A stretch of DNA of 64,000 nucleotides. Origin: Pseudorhodoferax soli. GTDB taxonomy: Bacteria > Pseudomonadota > Gammaproteobacteria > Burkholderiales > Burkholderiaceae_C. Positions 47,700-55,466 of this stretch are shown piece after piece. The stretch's first letter is position 1. Every line of letters begins with the position of its first letter. The notes below the pieces were generated by a model, which did not search any database, was not told the origin of the DNA, and saw only the letters and a list, made by a program, of their open reading frames with translations. The translations under genes were made by a program, and so were the position numbers. The stretch lies in assembly GCF_003337555.1 (NCBI RefSeq), contig NZ_QPJK01000010.1, positions 62,001-126,000 of the forward strand. Direction: 5' to 3'.

Positions 47700-49787
47700 T
47701 CAGTCTTCTTCGGCCGGGATCGTCGCCACTTCGTCGATCCACACCCGCGCCTCGGAATCGCTGGGTGCGCGCCAGTCGCCGCGCGGTGACAGCGAGCCGC
47801 CCGAGCCGACCTTGGGCCCGTTGGGCACGCAGCTGCGCTTGAACTGGCTGGTCTGGAAGAAGCGCCAGACGAAGGTGCGCAGGTGCTTCTTGATGTCGGC
47901 CAGGCCGTACTGGTTGTGCGCACCCTGCAGGGCGTCGGGCCAGGGGCCCCGGTCGCGGTCGTGCCAGGCCGCGTGCGCGAGAAAGGCCACCTTGGCCGGG
48001 CCGAAGCCGTGGCGCACGATGTGGTAGAGGTGGAAGTCCTGCAGCTCGTACGGGCCGACGGTGTCTTCCGTGCGCTGGCCGGGCTGGTCCTTGCCATCGG
48101 CTGGGGCATCGGCCCCGGCCGGCACCAGTTCGGGGCTGACCTCGGTGGTGAGGATCTCGTGCAGCACCGCGCTGCCGGCGTCGCCCAAGAGCTTCTGCGC
48201 GGCCACCCAGTGCACCATGTGCTTGATCAGCGTCTTGGGCACGCTGGCGTTCACGTTGTAGTGCGACATGTGGTCGCCCACGCCGTAGGTGCACCAGCCC
48301 AGCGCCAGTTCGGACAGGTCGCCGGTGCCGGCCACGATGGCGCCCTGGTGGTTGGCCAGGCGGAACAGGTGGCTGGTGCGCTCGCCGGCCTGCACGTTCT
48401 CGAAGGTAATGTCGTAAACCGGCTCGCCCCGCGCGAACGGGTGGTCCAGGTCGGCCAGCATCTGCCGGCAACTGGGGCGGATGTCGATTTCCTTGGCCGT
48501 GCAGCCCACGGTGGCCATGAGCCGGTGCGCCTGGTCCAGCGTGCGCGTGCTGGTGGCGAAGCCGGGCATGGTGTAGGCCAGGATGTGGCTGCGCGGGCGA
48601 TTGAGCCGGTCCATGGCCTGGGCCAGCACCAGCAGCGCGTGCGTGGAATCCAGCCCGCCGGAGACGCCGATCACCACCTTCTCGATGCGCGCGGCCTCCA
48701 GCCGCTGCACGAGCGACTGCACCTGGATGTTGAAGACCTCGCGGCAGCGCTCGTCGCGGGTGGCGGCGTCGGCCGGCACATAGGGGAAGCGCTCGACGGT
48801 GCGGCGCAGCGCGCCCGGCGCCTTGGGCGGCGCGAGGTCGAACTCCACGGTGCGCCAGCCGGCCAGCTGGGCCTTGTGCTGCGCGGCCGAGGCGCCGAAG
48901 CTGTTCTGCCGCATGCGCTCGTGCACCAGGCGCTCCAGGTCCACGTCCGCAAAGATGGTGTGCGAGACATTGGAGAAGCGCTCGCTCTCGGCCTGCAGCT
49001 CGCCGCCTTCGTAGATCAGGGCCTGGCCGTCCCAGGCCAGGTCGGTCGTCGATTCGCCGATGCCGGCCGATGAATACAGGTAGGCCGCCAGGCAGCGGCC
49101 CGACTGCAGGCCGGCCAGCCGGTGCCGGTAGGCGGCCTTGCCGATGGTGATGTTGGAGGCCGACAGGTTGACGAGGACCGTAGCGCCCGCCAGCGCGGCG
49201 TAGCTGGACGGGGGGATGGGGACCCACAGGTCCTCGCAGATCTCGCAGTGCAGGGCCAGCAGAGGCTGCTGGCGTGCCCGGAACAGCAGGTCGGTACCAA
49301 AGGGCACGTCCTGGTCGAACAGGCGCACAGAGGTCGATACGGCCGCATCGGCGGCGGCGAACTGGCGGCCTTCGTAGAACTCGGCGTAGTTGGGCAGGTA
49401 GGTCTTGGGCTGCACCCCCAAAACCTGGCCACCGGCGACGATGGCCGCGCAGTTGAACAACCGGTGGTCCACGCGCAAGGGCAGGCCGACGATGGCCACG
49501 GCGTCGCGCCCGCGCGTGGCCTGGACGACGGCGTGCAGCGCGTCCACGCAGCGGTCGAGCAGGGTGGCCTGGTGGAACAGGTCGTCGCACGTGTAGGCCG
49601 ACAGGCCCAATTCCGGAAATGCCACGACCGAGGCGCCCTGGTCGGCGGCGTCCTCGTACAGGCGCACGGTCTCGCCGGCGTTGAACACCGGGTCGGCCAC
49701 GCGGTTGCGGGGCACGGCCACGGCCAGGCGCACGAAGCCATGGCGCCAGGGGTGCAGAAAGGGCAGGTGGCTCAGTCGGTTCGGCAC
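47700..49787 (-). CDS. nadE: Glutamine-dependent NAD+ synthetase
   Basis: A 695-residue two-domain enzyme that makes NAD+ from deamido-NAD+, ATP and glutamine. The N-terminal nitrilase-type amidase has the Glu-Lys-Cys triad: [26 protein letters not shown] and [11 protein letters not shown]. The synthetase domain has the P-loop [14 protein letters not shown], and [24 protein letters not shown]. The stop lies 3 nt from the stop of the convergent LacI gene. Confidence 0.95.
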   Translation of the reverse strand: MPNRLSHLPFLHPWRHGFVRLAVAVPRNRVADPVFNAGETVRLYEDAADQGASVVAFPELGLSAYTCDDLFHQATLLDRCVDALHAVVQATRGRDAVAIVGLPLRVDHRLFNCAAIVAGGQVLGVQPKTYLPNYAEFYEGRQFAAADAAVSTSVRLFDQDVPFGTDLLFRARQQPLLALHCEICEDLWVPIPPSSYAALAGATVLVNLSASNITIGKAAYRHRLAGLQSGRCLAAYLYSSAGIGESTTDLAWDGQALIYEGGELQAESERFSNVSHTIFADVDLERLVHERMRQNSFGASAAQHKAQLAGWRTVEFDLAPPKAPGALRRTVERFPYVPADAATRDERCREVFNIQVQSLVQRLEAARIEKVVIGVSGGLDSTHALLVLAQAMDRLNRPRSHILAYTMPGFATSTRTLDQAHRLMATVGCTAKEIDIRPSCRQMLADLDHPFARGEPVYDITFENVQAGERTSHLFRLANHQGAIVAGTGDLSELALGWCTYGVGDHMSHYNVNASVPKTLIKHMVHWVAAQKLLGDAGSAVLHEILTTEVSPELVPAGADAPADGKDQPGQRTEDTVGPYELQDFHLYHIVRHGFGPAKVAFLAHAAWHDRDRGPWPDALQGAHNQYGLADIKKHLRTFVWRFFQTSQFKRSCVPNGPKVGSGGSLSPRGDWRAPSDSEARVWIDEVATIPAEED

Positions 49788-49829
49788 GGCGCAGGAGTCC
49801 TTTGTTCACGACGCGGGTGGCCTGCGATG

Positions 49830-50150
49830 CTAACTGGCCGGCCCGGCCGCCTCGCGCAGCGTGCCGCAGTTCCAGCACTGTTCGAAGGGCCCTTCCACCA
49901 CCTCGGCGCAGCCGGGGCAGGCCCAGCGCCGCTCGGGCGGATGCTGCAGCTGATCGAGCATGGCCAGGGCACGCGCCAGGTGGTGGTCGTCCTCGACCCA
50001 GATCTCGGGCAGCGCCTGGTCCGGCGGGATCTGGCCGGCGATGCCGCTGGCATAGGCGCGCTGCACCGTGGCCGAGATGCCGTCGCGCCGCAGCATGTCG
50101 GCCCACAGCGTGGCGATCATGAGATTCGGAGCAGGCGCGACACGTTGCAT
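49830..50150 (-). CDS. DUF2007-type protein with C-terminal zinc ribbon
   Basis: A 106-residue protein. The N-terminal part (APNLMIATLWADMLRRDGISATVQRAYASGIAGQIPPDQALPEIWVEDD) matches DUF2007-like ferredoxin-fold modules, and a C-terminal zinc ribbon has CPGC and CWNC pairs (about residues 78-95). Role unknown. It is 42 nt upstream of nadE in the same direction, and its 5' end abuts the first origin-like element. Confidence 0.8.
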   Translation of the reverse strand: MQRVAPAPNLMIATLWADMLRRDGISATVQRAYASGIAGQIPPDQALPEIWVEDDHHLARALAMLDQLQHPPERRWACPGCAEVVEGPFEQCWNCGTLREAAGPAS

Positions 50151-50188
50151 GGCGGGCCCATCCTATGCGGGGACTGGCGCGCCGCTTG

Positions 50189-50416
50189 TCCCTATCCCTC
50201 TTCTATCTTCTCTATCTTTCAATAGTGGTAGTAGTAGAGGGCGGTCCTGGCTGTGGACAACTGCGGTTTGTCCAGCCGCGCCGCGCACTTGCGGCACGGC
50301 CGTGGCTGTGTGTGGCCGCGCTTTCCTGCTGTCGCGCCGGCATGAACAACTTGCGCCGAACGCGCGCGGCTGTGGACAAGCACCGGCTTGTGCCGGAACT
50401 ATCCACACGGTTGTTC
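50189..50416. other. Origin-like element 1: AT-rich tract, DnaA-trio pattern and three DnaA boxes
   Basis: In order: a pyrimidine-rich AT tract with repeated CTATC (50189-50222); the triplets TAG-TGG-TAG-TAG-TAG then AGGG (50223-50241); a GC-rich spacer; DnaA-like box TTGTCCACA on the minus strand (50252-50260); about 110 nt; a second minus-strand box (50371-50379); and CTATCCACA on the plus strand (50399-50407). In Bacillus subtilis, DnaA-trios of sense 5'-TAG lie directly beside GC-rich DNA and a TGTGGATAA box. The order and polarity here are the same. A second copy is at 52000-52215. Confidence 0.7.
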
Positions 50417-50417
50417 T

Positions 50418-50654
50418 TCAGGGGGTCGGATGCTGCGGCGCGACGGCGCCCACCACGGGCAAGACGTGCGGGGCAGGGGCGCTGGCGTGGTGCGGACGCG
50501 CTGGCACTGCCTTGCCTTGGGCAGGCAAGGGGGCTGCGGCAGGGACGGACGCAGCCCGGTGTTCGCTGTACTGCACAGCGGCCACCACGAGCGCGAACAG
50601 CAGCAGGTGCAGCGCGATGCCGGCACCCGGGCTTTCCAATGTCCACTTCTTCAT
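50418..50654 (-). CDS. Small single-pass membrane protein, unknown
   Basis: A 78-residue protein beginning MKKWTLESPGAGIALHLLLF, with one predicted helix (GAGIALHLLLFALVVAAVQY, about 10-29) and a Pro/Ala/His-rich extracytoplasmic tail. It is divergent from the DUF6502 gene with about 25 nt between starts. No family recognised. A longer start at 50687 is in frame but would overlap the DUF6502 start. The stop lies just outside origin-like element 1. Confidence 0.5.
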   Translation of the reverse strand: MKKWTLESPGAGIALHLLLFALVVAAVQYSEHRAASVPAAAPLPAQGKAVPARPHHASAPAPHVLPVVGAVAPQHPTP

Positions 50655-50679
50655 CTGCGTGGAATAATATCCCACAGAA

Positions 50680-51498
50680 ATGTCCACTCCATCCCGGTCT
50701 GCGGTCGTGCTGGCTTCGGTGCTGCGGCTGCTCCGGCCAGCGGTGCGGCTGTTGCTGCGGCACGGTGTGGCCTATCCCAGCTTCGCGGCCGCACTCAAGC
50801 AGGTGTTCCTGGAGGCTGCGCGCGACGAGCTGGCCGCCAGCGGCCAGAAAACCACCGACAGCGCCTTGAGCCTGCTGTCGGGCGTACACCGGCGCGATGT
50901 GCGCCAGCTGCGCAGCATCGCCAGCGAAGCCCCCGCGCGCGACGCCATGAACATGGCCAGCCAGGTGGTGGCGCGCTGGCTCAGCGACGTGGCCTTCGTC
51001 GACGACGAGGGCGCGCCACTGGTGCTGCCGCGCCAGGCCGAAGGGCCAGGCTTCGACGCCCTGGTCGCAGCCATCAGCACCGACGTGCGGCCACGTGCCG
51101 TGCTCGACGAATTGCTGCGCCTGGGCCTGGTGGATGAAGGCGCGCAGGGGGTGCGCCTGCTCGCGCCCGGCTTCGTGCCGCGCCAGGGCTTTGCCGAGAT
51201 GGTGCAGCTGCTGGGGGACAACGTGCACGACCACCTGGCGGCGGCCTGCGCCAATGTCGACGGCCAGCAGAACTTCCTGGAGCAGGCCGTGTTCGTGGAC
51301 GAACTGACGCCGGCGTCCGCCGCCGAACTGCACGCCCTGGCCGCCAAGGTGTGGCGCCAGGCTTTCCGCCAGGTGATGGGCGAGGCCCAGGCGCGCTTCG
51401 ACCACGACCAGGCCCATGCCGACCCGGCGCAGCGCACGCAGCGCGTGCGCTTCGGCAGCTACTTCCATGCCACTGATGACCATGAAACGACGCGTTGA
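50680..51498 (+). CDS. DUF6502 family protein
   Basis: A 272-residue protein that I place in DUF6502, a family of unknown function frequent in Betaproteobacteria. The N-terminal 90 residues are helical (VLRLLRPAVRLLLRHGVAYPSFAAALKQVFLEAARDEL) and then resemble a winged helix (KTTDSALSLLSGVHRRDVRQLR), consistent with DNA binding. No catalytic motif or membrane helix is seen. It lies exactly between the two origin-like elements, and its last 17 bases overlap the lipoprotein gene. Confidence 0.75.
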   Translation: MSTPSRSAVVLASVLRLLRPAVRLLLRHGVAYPSFAAALKQVFLEAARDELAASGQKTTDSALSLLSGVHRRDVRQLRSIASEAPARDAMNMASQVVARWLSDVAFVDDEGAPLVLPRQAEGPGFDALVAAISTDVRPRAVLDELLRLGLVDEGAQGVRLLAPGFVPRQGFAEMVQLLGDNVHDHLAAACANVDGQQNFLEQAVFVDELTPASAAELHALAAKVWRQAFRQVMGEAQARFDHDQAHADPAQRTQRVRFGSYFHATDDHETTR

Positions 51499-52015
51499 GC
51501 TGTTGGCAGGCCTCTGGCTCGGCTGCCTGCTGGTGGCCTGCGGCCCCGGCACCGGCGGCACGGGCACCGGCCCGAACGTGGGCGCCAGCCTGGCAGAAGG
51601 CACCTACACCGCCACGCTGGACCCGGACCTGCAGCCGGCGCAGCCTCTGCCCTGCGGCGACCGGTGCGGGGGCGCAATGGTCTTGTCGGTCGGCGAGACG
51701 CGGGTGGAACTGAGCCTGCCATGCCAGCGCTTCGTGCACGAAGGCGCCTGGGAGTTCGATGCCAACGGCCAGGCCGAGCTGGCGGGCCGCTGGAGCACGG
51801 TGGTGCTTTCCGACGGGAAGGCGCTGCTGCAGGAACAGAGCGTGCTGCTCACGCTCGTCGCCAGCCTGCCGGATGGGTACGGGCAGGGTGCGGGGCAGGG
51901 CCTGCGGCTGCAGCTGAGCCTGCGCGGCTTCGATGGCGCGGCGCTGCTGGAACCTGTTTTGTTGACGCAACAGCCGCCAGAGGCCGCTACGGTCTCCTGT
52001 CTATCTTTCAATTAA
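51482..52015 (+). CDS. Putative outer-membrane lipoprotein (NlpE/META-like)
   Basis: A 177-residue lipoprotein: signal peptide with lipobox LLVAC (Cys near residue 19) after a hydrophobic segment, then a Gly/Thr-rich spacer. The mature part is beta-rich (EGTYTATLDPDLQPAQPLPCGDRCGGAMVLSVGETRVEL), of the kind seen in NlpE-like or copper-resistance barrels, but the family is not certain. It overlaps the DUF6502 gene by 17 nt. Its last codons (LSFN, stop) are formed by the AT-rich edge of origin-like element 2. Confidence 0.7.
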   Translation: MKRRVELLAGLWLGCLLVACGPGTGGTGTGPNVGASLAEGTYTATLDPDLQPAQPLPCGDRCGGAMVLSVGETRVELSLPCQRFVHEGAWEFDANGQAELAGRWSTVVLSDGKALLQEQSVLLTLVASLPDGYGQGAGQGLRLQLSLRGFDGAALLEPVLLTQQPPEAATVSCLSFN

Positions 52016-52215
52016 TTCAATAGTGGTAGTAGTAGAGGGTGGGCCTGCGCTGTGGGCAACCCGGTTTTTCCGAGCGCCATCAAGGGCTTGGCAAATTCAC
52101 AGCCGTGTGGGCCGGGGCCCTGCAAGCTGCACCCCAGAAGCGAACAACTTTCGCGCGGACGCTTCTCCTGTGGACAACTACCTCGTTGTGCCGGAACTAT
52201 CCACAGGCTTTTTTC
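52000..52215. other. Origin-like element 2: second copy of the DnaA-trio/DnaA-box element
   Basis: It repeats element 1 in the same orientation 1.8 kb away: TCTATCTTTCAA (52000-52011), an extra TTAATTCAA, then the same TAG-TGG-TAG-TAG-TAG-AGGG run (52021-52039), a GC spacer, TTGCCCACA on the minus strand (52051-52059), TTGTCCACA on the minus strand (52169-52177) and CTATCCACA on the plus strand (52197-52205). Box spacing matches element 1 within one base: 118 versus 119, then 28 versus 28. The intervening sequence has diverged, apart from a GAACAACTT block. Confidence 0.7.
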
Positions 52216-52290
52216 AAGCATCGGCAGCTTCCTACAAGCCCCTGTGTGACGGCTGCGTAGCATGTGCAACAAACCCACAACGAGAGTTGC

Positions 52291-52839
52291 ATGAAGCCCA
52301 TCACGAAGAAAGCGGCACTGGCCGCGCTATGCCTGGTGTTCGGCGCCGCAGCCCAGGCGCAGCAGCAACGACAGGGCCCCGCCCTGTACCTGGAGGCCGG
52401 CCAGGCCCGCCACCATGGCGCCACCACCGACGCGATGACATTGGGCGTGCGCCTGCCCACCGACGTGCGCTTTTTCAGCGGCAGGCTGGCCCTGGCGGTG
52501 GATGGCTACGCGAGCCGCTGGCAGGCCGACGCCCTCCCCGGCGAACGCGACGATTTCACCCAGCTGGGCCTGGTGCCCATGCTGCGCTGGCGCTTCGACG
52601 AAGGACGTTCACCCTGGTTCGTGGAGGGCGGTATCGGCGTGTCCTATCTGGTGCACGGCTACCGCACCCGGACCAAGGCGTTCGGCTCGCGCTGGAACTT
52701 CAGCGACCACCTGGGCGTGGGCTACAGCTTCGGGCGGCACGAGATCGGCATGTACGTCAAGCATGTGTCCAACGGCGGACTGGACAAGCCGAACCCGGGC
52801 GAGACTTTCTACCAGCTGCGCTACAGCTACGCGTTGTAA
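52291..52839 (+). CDS. pagL: Lipid A deacylase PagL / acyloxyacyl hydrolase
   Basis: A 182-residue outer-membrane beta-barrel enzyme with a Sec signal (KKAALAALCLVFGAAAQAQ). The catalytic His-Ser pair is in VKHVSNGGLDKPNPGE, with the Glu at the end of that segment, and the C-terminal YQLRYSYAL ends in the usual aromatic strand. PagL removes the 3-O acyl chain of lipid A. The ATG at 52291 gives the signal peptide directly. A terminator follows. Confidence 0.9.
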   Translation: MKPITKKAALAALCLVFGAAAQAQQQRQGPALYLEAGQARHHGATTDAMTLGVRLPTDVRFFSGRLALAVDGYASRWQADALPGERDDFTQLGLVPMLRWRFDEGRSPWFVEGGIGVSYLVHGYRTRTKAFGSRWNFSDHLGVGYSFGRHEIGMYVKHVSNGGLDKPNPGETFYQLRYSYAL

Positions 52840-52856
52840 AGGGACGGCGCAGGGAG

Positions 52857-52876
52857 AAGGGCCGCGAGGCCCTTTT
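52857..52876 (+). terminator. Rho-independent terminator after pagL
   Basis: Stem AAGGGCC / GGCCCTT with a GCGA tetraloop and a short T run, 18 nt after the stop, between convergent pagL and the EEP phosphatase gene. Confidence 0.85.
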
Positions 52877-52885
52877 CCGTGGGCG

Positions 52886-53659
52886 CTACAGGTCGATCAC
52901 GGCCGCCAGCGGCGCGTGGTCGGAGAGCTTGTTCCACGGTGCGCCGGGCAGCACGATGGGCGAATGCGCGCCGGCGTTGCGCACATAGATCCGGTCCAGC
53001 GACAGCATCGGGAACTTGGCCGGGAAGGTCTTGGCCGAGTGGCCCGTGGCGTGCACGAACACCTCGCGCAGGCCGGCGAGTTCTTCCAGGATGTCGTGCG
53101 CGCGGCGGCGCCAGTCGTTGAAGTCGCCGGCCACCACCACGGGCGCGCCGGTGGGCACTTCCTTGTTGATCATCTCGGACAGCAGGCGCAGCTGCTCGCG
53201 CCGGTGCGACTCGCGCAGGCCCAGGTGCACGCAGAACACATGCATATGGTGCTTCTGGCCTGGAATGGCCAGCGCGCAGTGCAGCAAGCCGCGGCGTTCC
53301 GGGCCGGGCAGCGAGACGTCGCGGTTCTCCTGGTGCACGATGGGGAACTTGGACAGCACGGCATTGCCGTGGTGGCCATGGGGGTAGGCCGCGTTCTTGC
53401 CGTAGGCGAACTGCGGCCAGATCGAATCGGCCAGGAACTCGTAGTGCGGCGCCTCGGGGTAGTCGGCATGGCGCGCCGCGTGGCGCGCGTGCGTGCCCAG
53501 TACCTCCTGCAGGAAGACCACGTCGGCATGCACATGCCGCACGGCTTCACGCAGCTCGTGCAGCATGAAACGCCGGTTGAACGTGGTGAAGCCTTTGTGG
53601 ATGTTGACCGTCAAGACCTTGATCTTGGTGGCGGTGCCGTCGGCGGTGGTGTTCGACAT
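52886..53659 (-). CDS. Endonuclease/exonuclease/phosphatase (EEP) family protein
   Basis: A 257-residue metal-dependent phosphoesterase. Family motifs appear in order: [36 protein letters not shown] and the C-terminal [11 protein letters not shown] (catalytic Asp-His). Substrates in this family range from DNA to phospholipids. Relatives are often encoded with cardiolipin synthase ClsB, which is not seen here. No signal peptide. Confidence 0.9.
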   Translation of the reverse strand: MSNTTADGTATKIKVLTVNIHKGFTTFNRRFMLHELREAVRHVHADVVFLQEVLGTHARHAARHADYPEAPHYEFLADSIWPQFAYGKNAAYPHGHHGNAVLSKFPIVHQENRDVSLPGPERRGLLHCALAIPGQKHHMHVFCVHLGLRESHRREQLRLLSEMINKEVPTGAPVVVAGDFNDWRRRAHDILEELAGLREVFVHATGHSAKTFPAKFPMLSLDRIYVRNAGAHSPIVLPGAPWNKLSDHAPLAAVIDL

Positions 53660-53721
53660 GGCTTCTGGATGACGCGGATACGGGTGACGGTTGTACCGCA
53701 GCCGGCCAGGCCGGCGCTGTA

Positions 53722-53775
53722 GGACGCCTGCCGGATACCGGGTCTGCGAGACCCGATAGGAGCCGGCTGGCGTCC
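53722..53775. repeat. Long imperfect palindrome (REP-like hairpin)
   Basis: Nested stems in one 54-nt structure: GGACGCC-T-GCCGG (53722-53734) pairs with CCGGC-T-GGCGTCC (53763-53775), and inside it CGGGTCT (53739-53745) pairs with AGACCCG (53749-53755) around a GCG loop. It lies in the 125-nt gap between the Spy-like gene and the EEP gene, both leftward. There is no T run, so it looks more like a repetitive extragenic palindrome or a 3'-end stabiliser than a terminator. Confidence 0.65.
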
Positions 53776-53785
53776 CGCCGGTTCC

Positions 53786-54304
53786 TCAGCCCTTCGGTTC
53801 GGGCTGGGGCGGCGTGCCGTGCTGGTGCGTGCCGTGGTGCGGGCCGTGGCGCGGCCCCATGGCCATGCGCTGGTCGAACACCTGTTGCTGCTCGGGCGTG
53901 AGCGCACCGTACAGCCGCAGCGTGGCTTCGGCACGGCGCTCCATCTCGGCGGAGCGCTTGGCGTGCATGGCACGCATGTGCTCGATGCGCTGCGGCGTGG
54001 TCATCTTGCGGATGGCCTCGCGGTCAGGCCGCTCGGACGGCGGGCCAGGCGGCAGCATGCTGGCCGTGAACACGTTCCAGGCCGGCTCCTGCTCGGCCGT
54101 GATCTTGAGCTCCTGCTTGAGCCGGGCCTCGCGGCGCTCCATGCGCTTGGCAGGATCGGGGCGGGCGTGTTCGCGGGCATGGCGTGCCGGCGCCTCGGTC
54201 GTGGGTGGCGGGGCGGGCGGGGTCTGTGCCATGGCGGCGGCGCCCAGTGCAGCCAGGCTGCCGGCGAGCACGATGCGTTGGAGGGAGAAGAGAGAGCGGG
54301 TCAT
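53786..54304 (-). CDS. Spy/CpxP-like LTxxQ periplasmic protein
   Basis: A 172-residue periplasmic protein: Sec signal (SLQRIVLAGSLAALGAAAMAQ), Pro-rich spacer, then helices with the paired motifs ITAEQEPAWNVF and LTPEQQQVFDQ typical of Spy/CpxP proteins. The tail is His-rich (GPRHGPHHGTHQHG), suggesting metal binding. Spy-like proteins are chaperones induced by envelope stress or metals. Divergent from rdgC across 189 nt. Confidence 0.85.
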   Translation of the reverse strand: MTRSLFSLQRIVLAGSLAALGAAAMAQTPPAPPPTTEAPARHAREHARPDPAKRMERREARLKQELKITAEQEPAWNVFTASMLPPGPPSERPDREAIRKMTTPQRIEHMRAMHAKRSAEMERRAEATLRLYGALTPEQQQVFDQRMAMGPRHGPHHGTHQHGTPPQPEPKG

Positions 54305-54493
54305 CAAGACTTCCTTTCTGTCGGTGAACCACAGCGGCTGTTGCTCTGCTGTGGGGCCAGTGTCCGGGGCGCTTGTATCGGCCCGGTGCTGTTTGTCCGG
54401 CTGTTTGTAAAGTTCTCGCAAGGAAGTTTGCGGTGCCATGCGGCGGCGGCGTGCAACGACAATATGCGGCTTTCCGTGCAACGAGAGCGAACA

Positions 54494-55462
54494 GTGTTCA
54501 AGAACGTGATGGTTTACAAGCTCGGCGGCGCCTGGACGGCGACGTGGGAGCAGATCGAGGAGGCGCTCGGCACGCAGCGCTTCGAGGAATGCGGCCCGAC
54601 GCAGGAACGTTCGGCCGGCTGGGTTCCGCCGCGTGGCGAGGAACATGGTCCGCTGGTCGAGTCCGTGGGTGGCCAATACCTGCTGCGCCTGATGGTCGAG
54701 AGCAAGGCCGTGCCGGCCTCCGTGGTCAAGCGCAAGGCCGACGAACGCGCCCAGCAGATCGAGGCCACCACCGGCCGCAAGCCCGGCAAGAAGGAAATCC
54801 GCGACCTGCGCGAAGAAGCCAAGCAGGCGCTGCTGCCCGTGGCCTTCACCAAGCGCGGCGCCACCTGGGTGTGGATCGACCTGCAGGCGCGCCGCTTCGT
54901 GGTCGATGCCGGCAGCCAGAACCGGGTCGACGAGATCCTGAGCCTGCTGGTCAAGGTGCTGGACGGCTTCGCGGTGCAGGAAGTGCACACCGCCACCTCG
55001 GCCACGGCAGCGATGTCCGAATGGCTCAGCAGCCAGGAGCCGCCGGCCGGCTTCTCCATCGACCGCGAGTGCGAGCTCAAGGCGACCGACGCCTCCAAGG
55101 CCGCGATCCGCTACGCCCACCACCCGCTGGACATCGAGGAGATCCGCCAGCACATCGCCGAGGGCAAGCTGCCGACCAAGCTGGCCATGACCTGGGACGA
55201 GCGCGTGTCCTTCGTGCTGACCGAGAGCATGCAGCTGCGCAAGCTGCAGTTCCAGGACGGCGTGTTCGAGAAGACCTCGCAGGAGAAGGAAGACAGCTTC
55301 GACGCCGATGCCGCCATCTCCACGGGCGAAATCAGCCGCCTGCTGCCGGGCCTGCTGGAGGCGCTGGGCGGCGAGATCGAACTGGTGGCTGCGGTGGAGA
55401 CACCGTTGCCTGCCGCCGCGGCGCCCACGGCGCAGCCGGACACCGAAGACGCGCCGTTCTGA
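54494..55462 (+). CDS. rdgC: Recombination-associated protein RdgC
   Basis: A 322-residue RdgC, a ring-shaped DNA-binding dimer that limits RecA activity. The start is GTG at 54494, aligned with the conserved family opening FKNVMVYKL; GAGAGCG lies upstream. Conserved blocks include WVPPRGE near residue 45 and LPVAFTKRGATWVWIDLQAR near 115. Its stop is 4 nt from the stop of the convergent aldo/keto reductase gene. Confidence 0.95.
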   Translation: MFKNVMVYKLGGAWTATWEQIEEALGTQRFEECGPTQERSAGWVPPRGEEHGPLVESVGGQYLLRLMVESKAVPASVVKRKADERAQQIEATTGRKPGKKEIRDLREEAKQALLPVAFTKRGATWVWIDLQARRFVVDAGSQNRVDEILSLLVKVLDGFAVQEVHTATSATAAMSEWLSSQEPPAGFSIDRECELKATDASKAAIRYAHHPLDIEEIRQHIAEGKLPTKLAMTWDERVSFVLTESMQLRKLQFQDGVFEKTSQEKEDSFDADAAISTGEISRLLPGLLEALGGEIELVAAVETPLPAAAAPTAQPDTEDAPF

Positions 55463-55466
55463 GGCG

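Noticed and set aside
50189-52215. The two similar elements as ends of a composite transposon
   Set aside because: They are direct, not inverted, repeats with no transposase, no terminal inverted repeats and no target-site duplication, and the conserved parts are DnaA-type motifs at fixed spacing.
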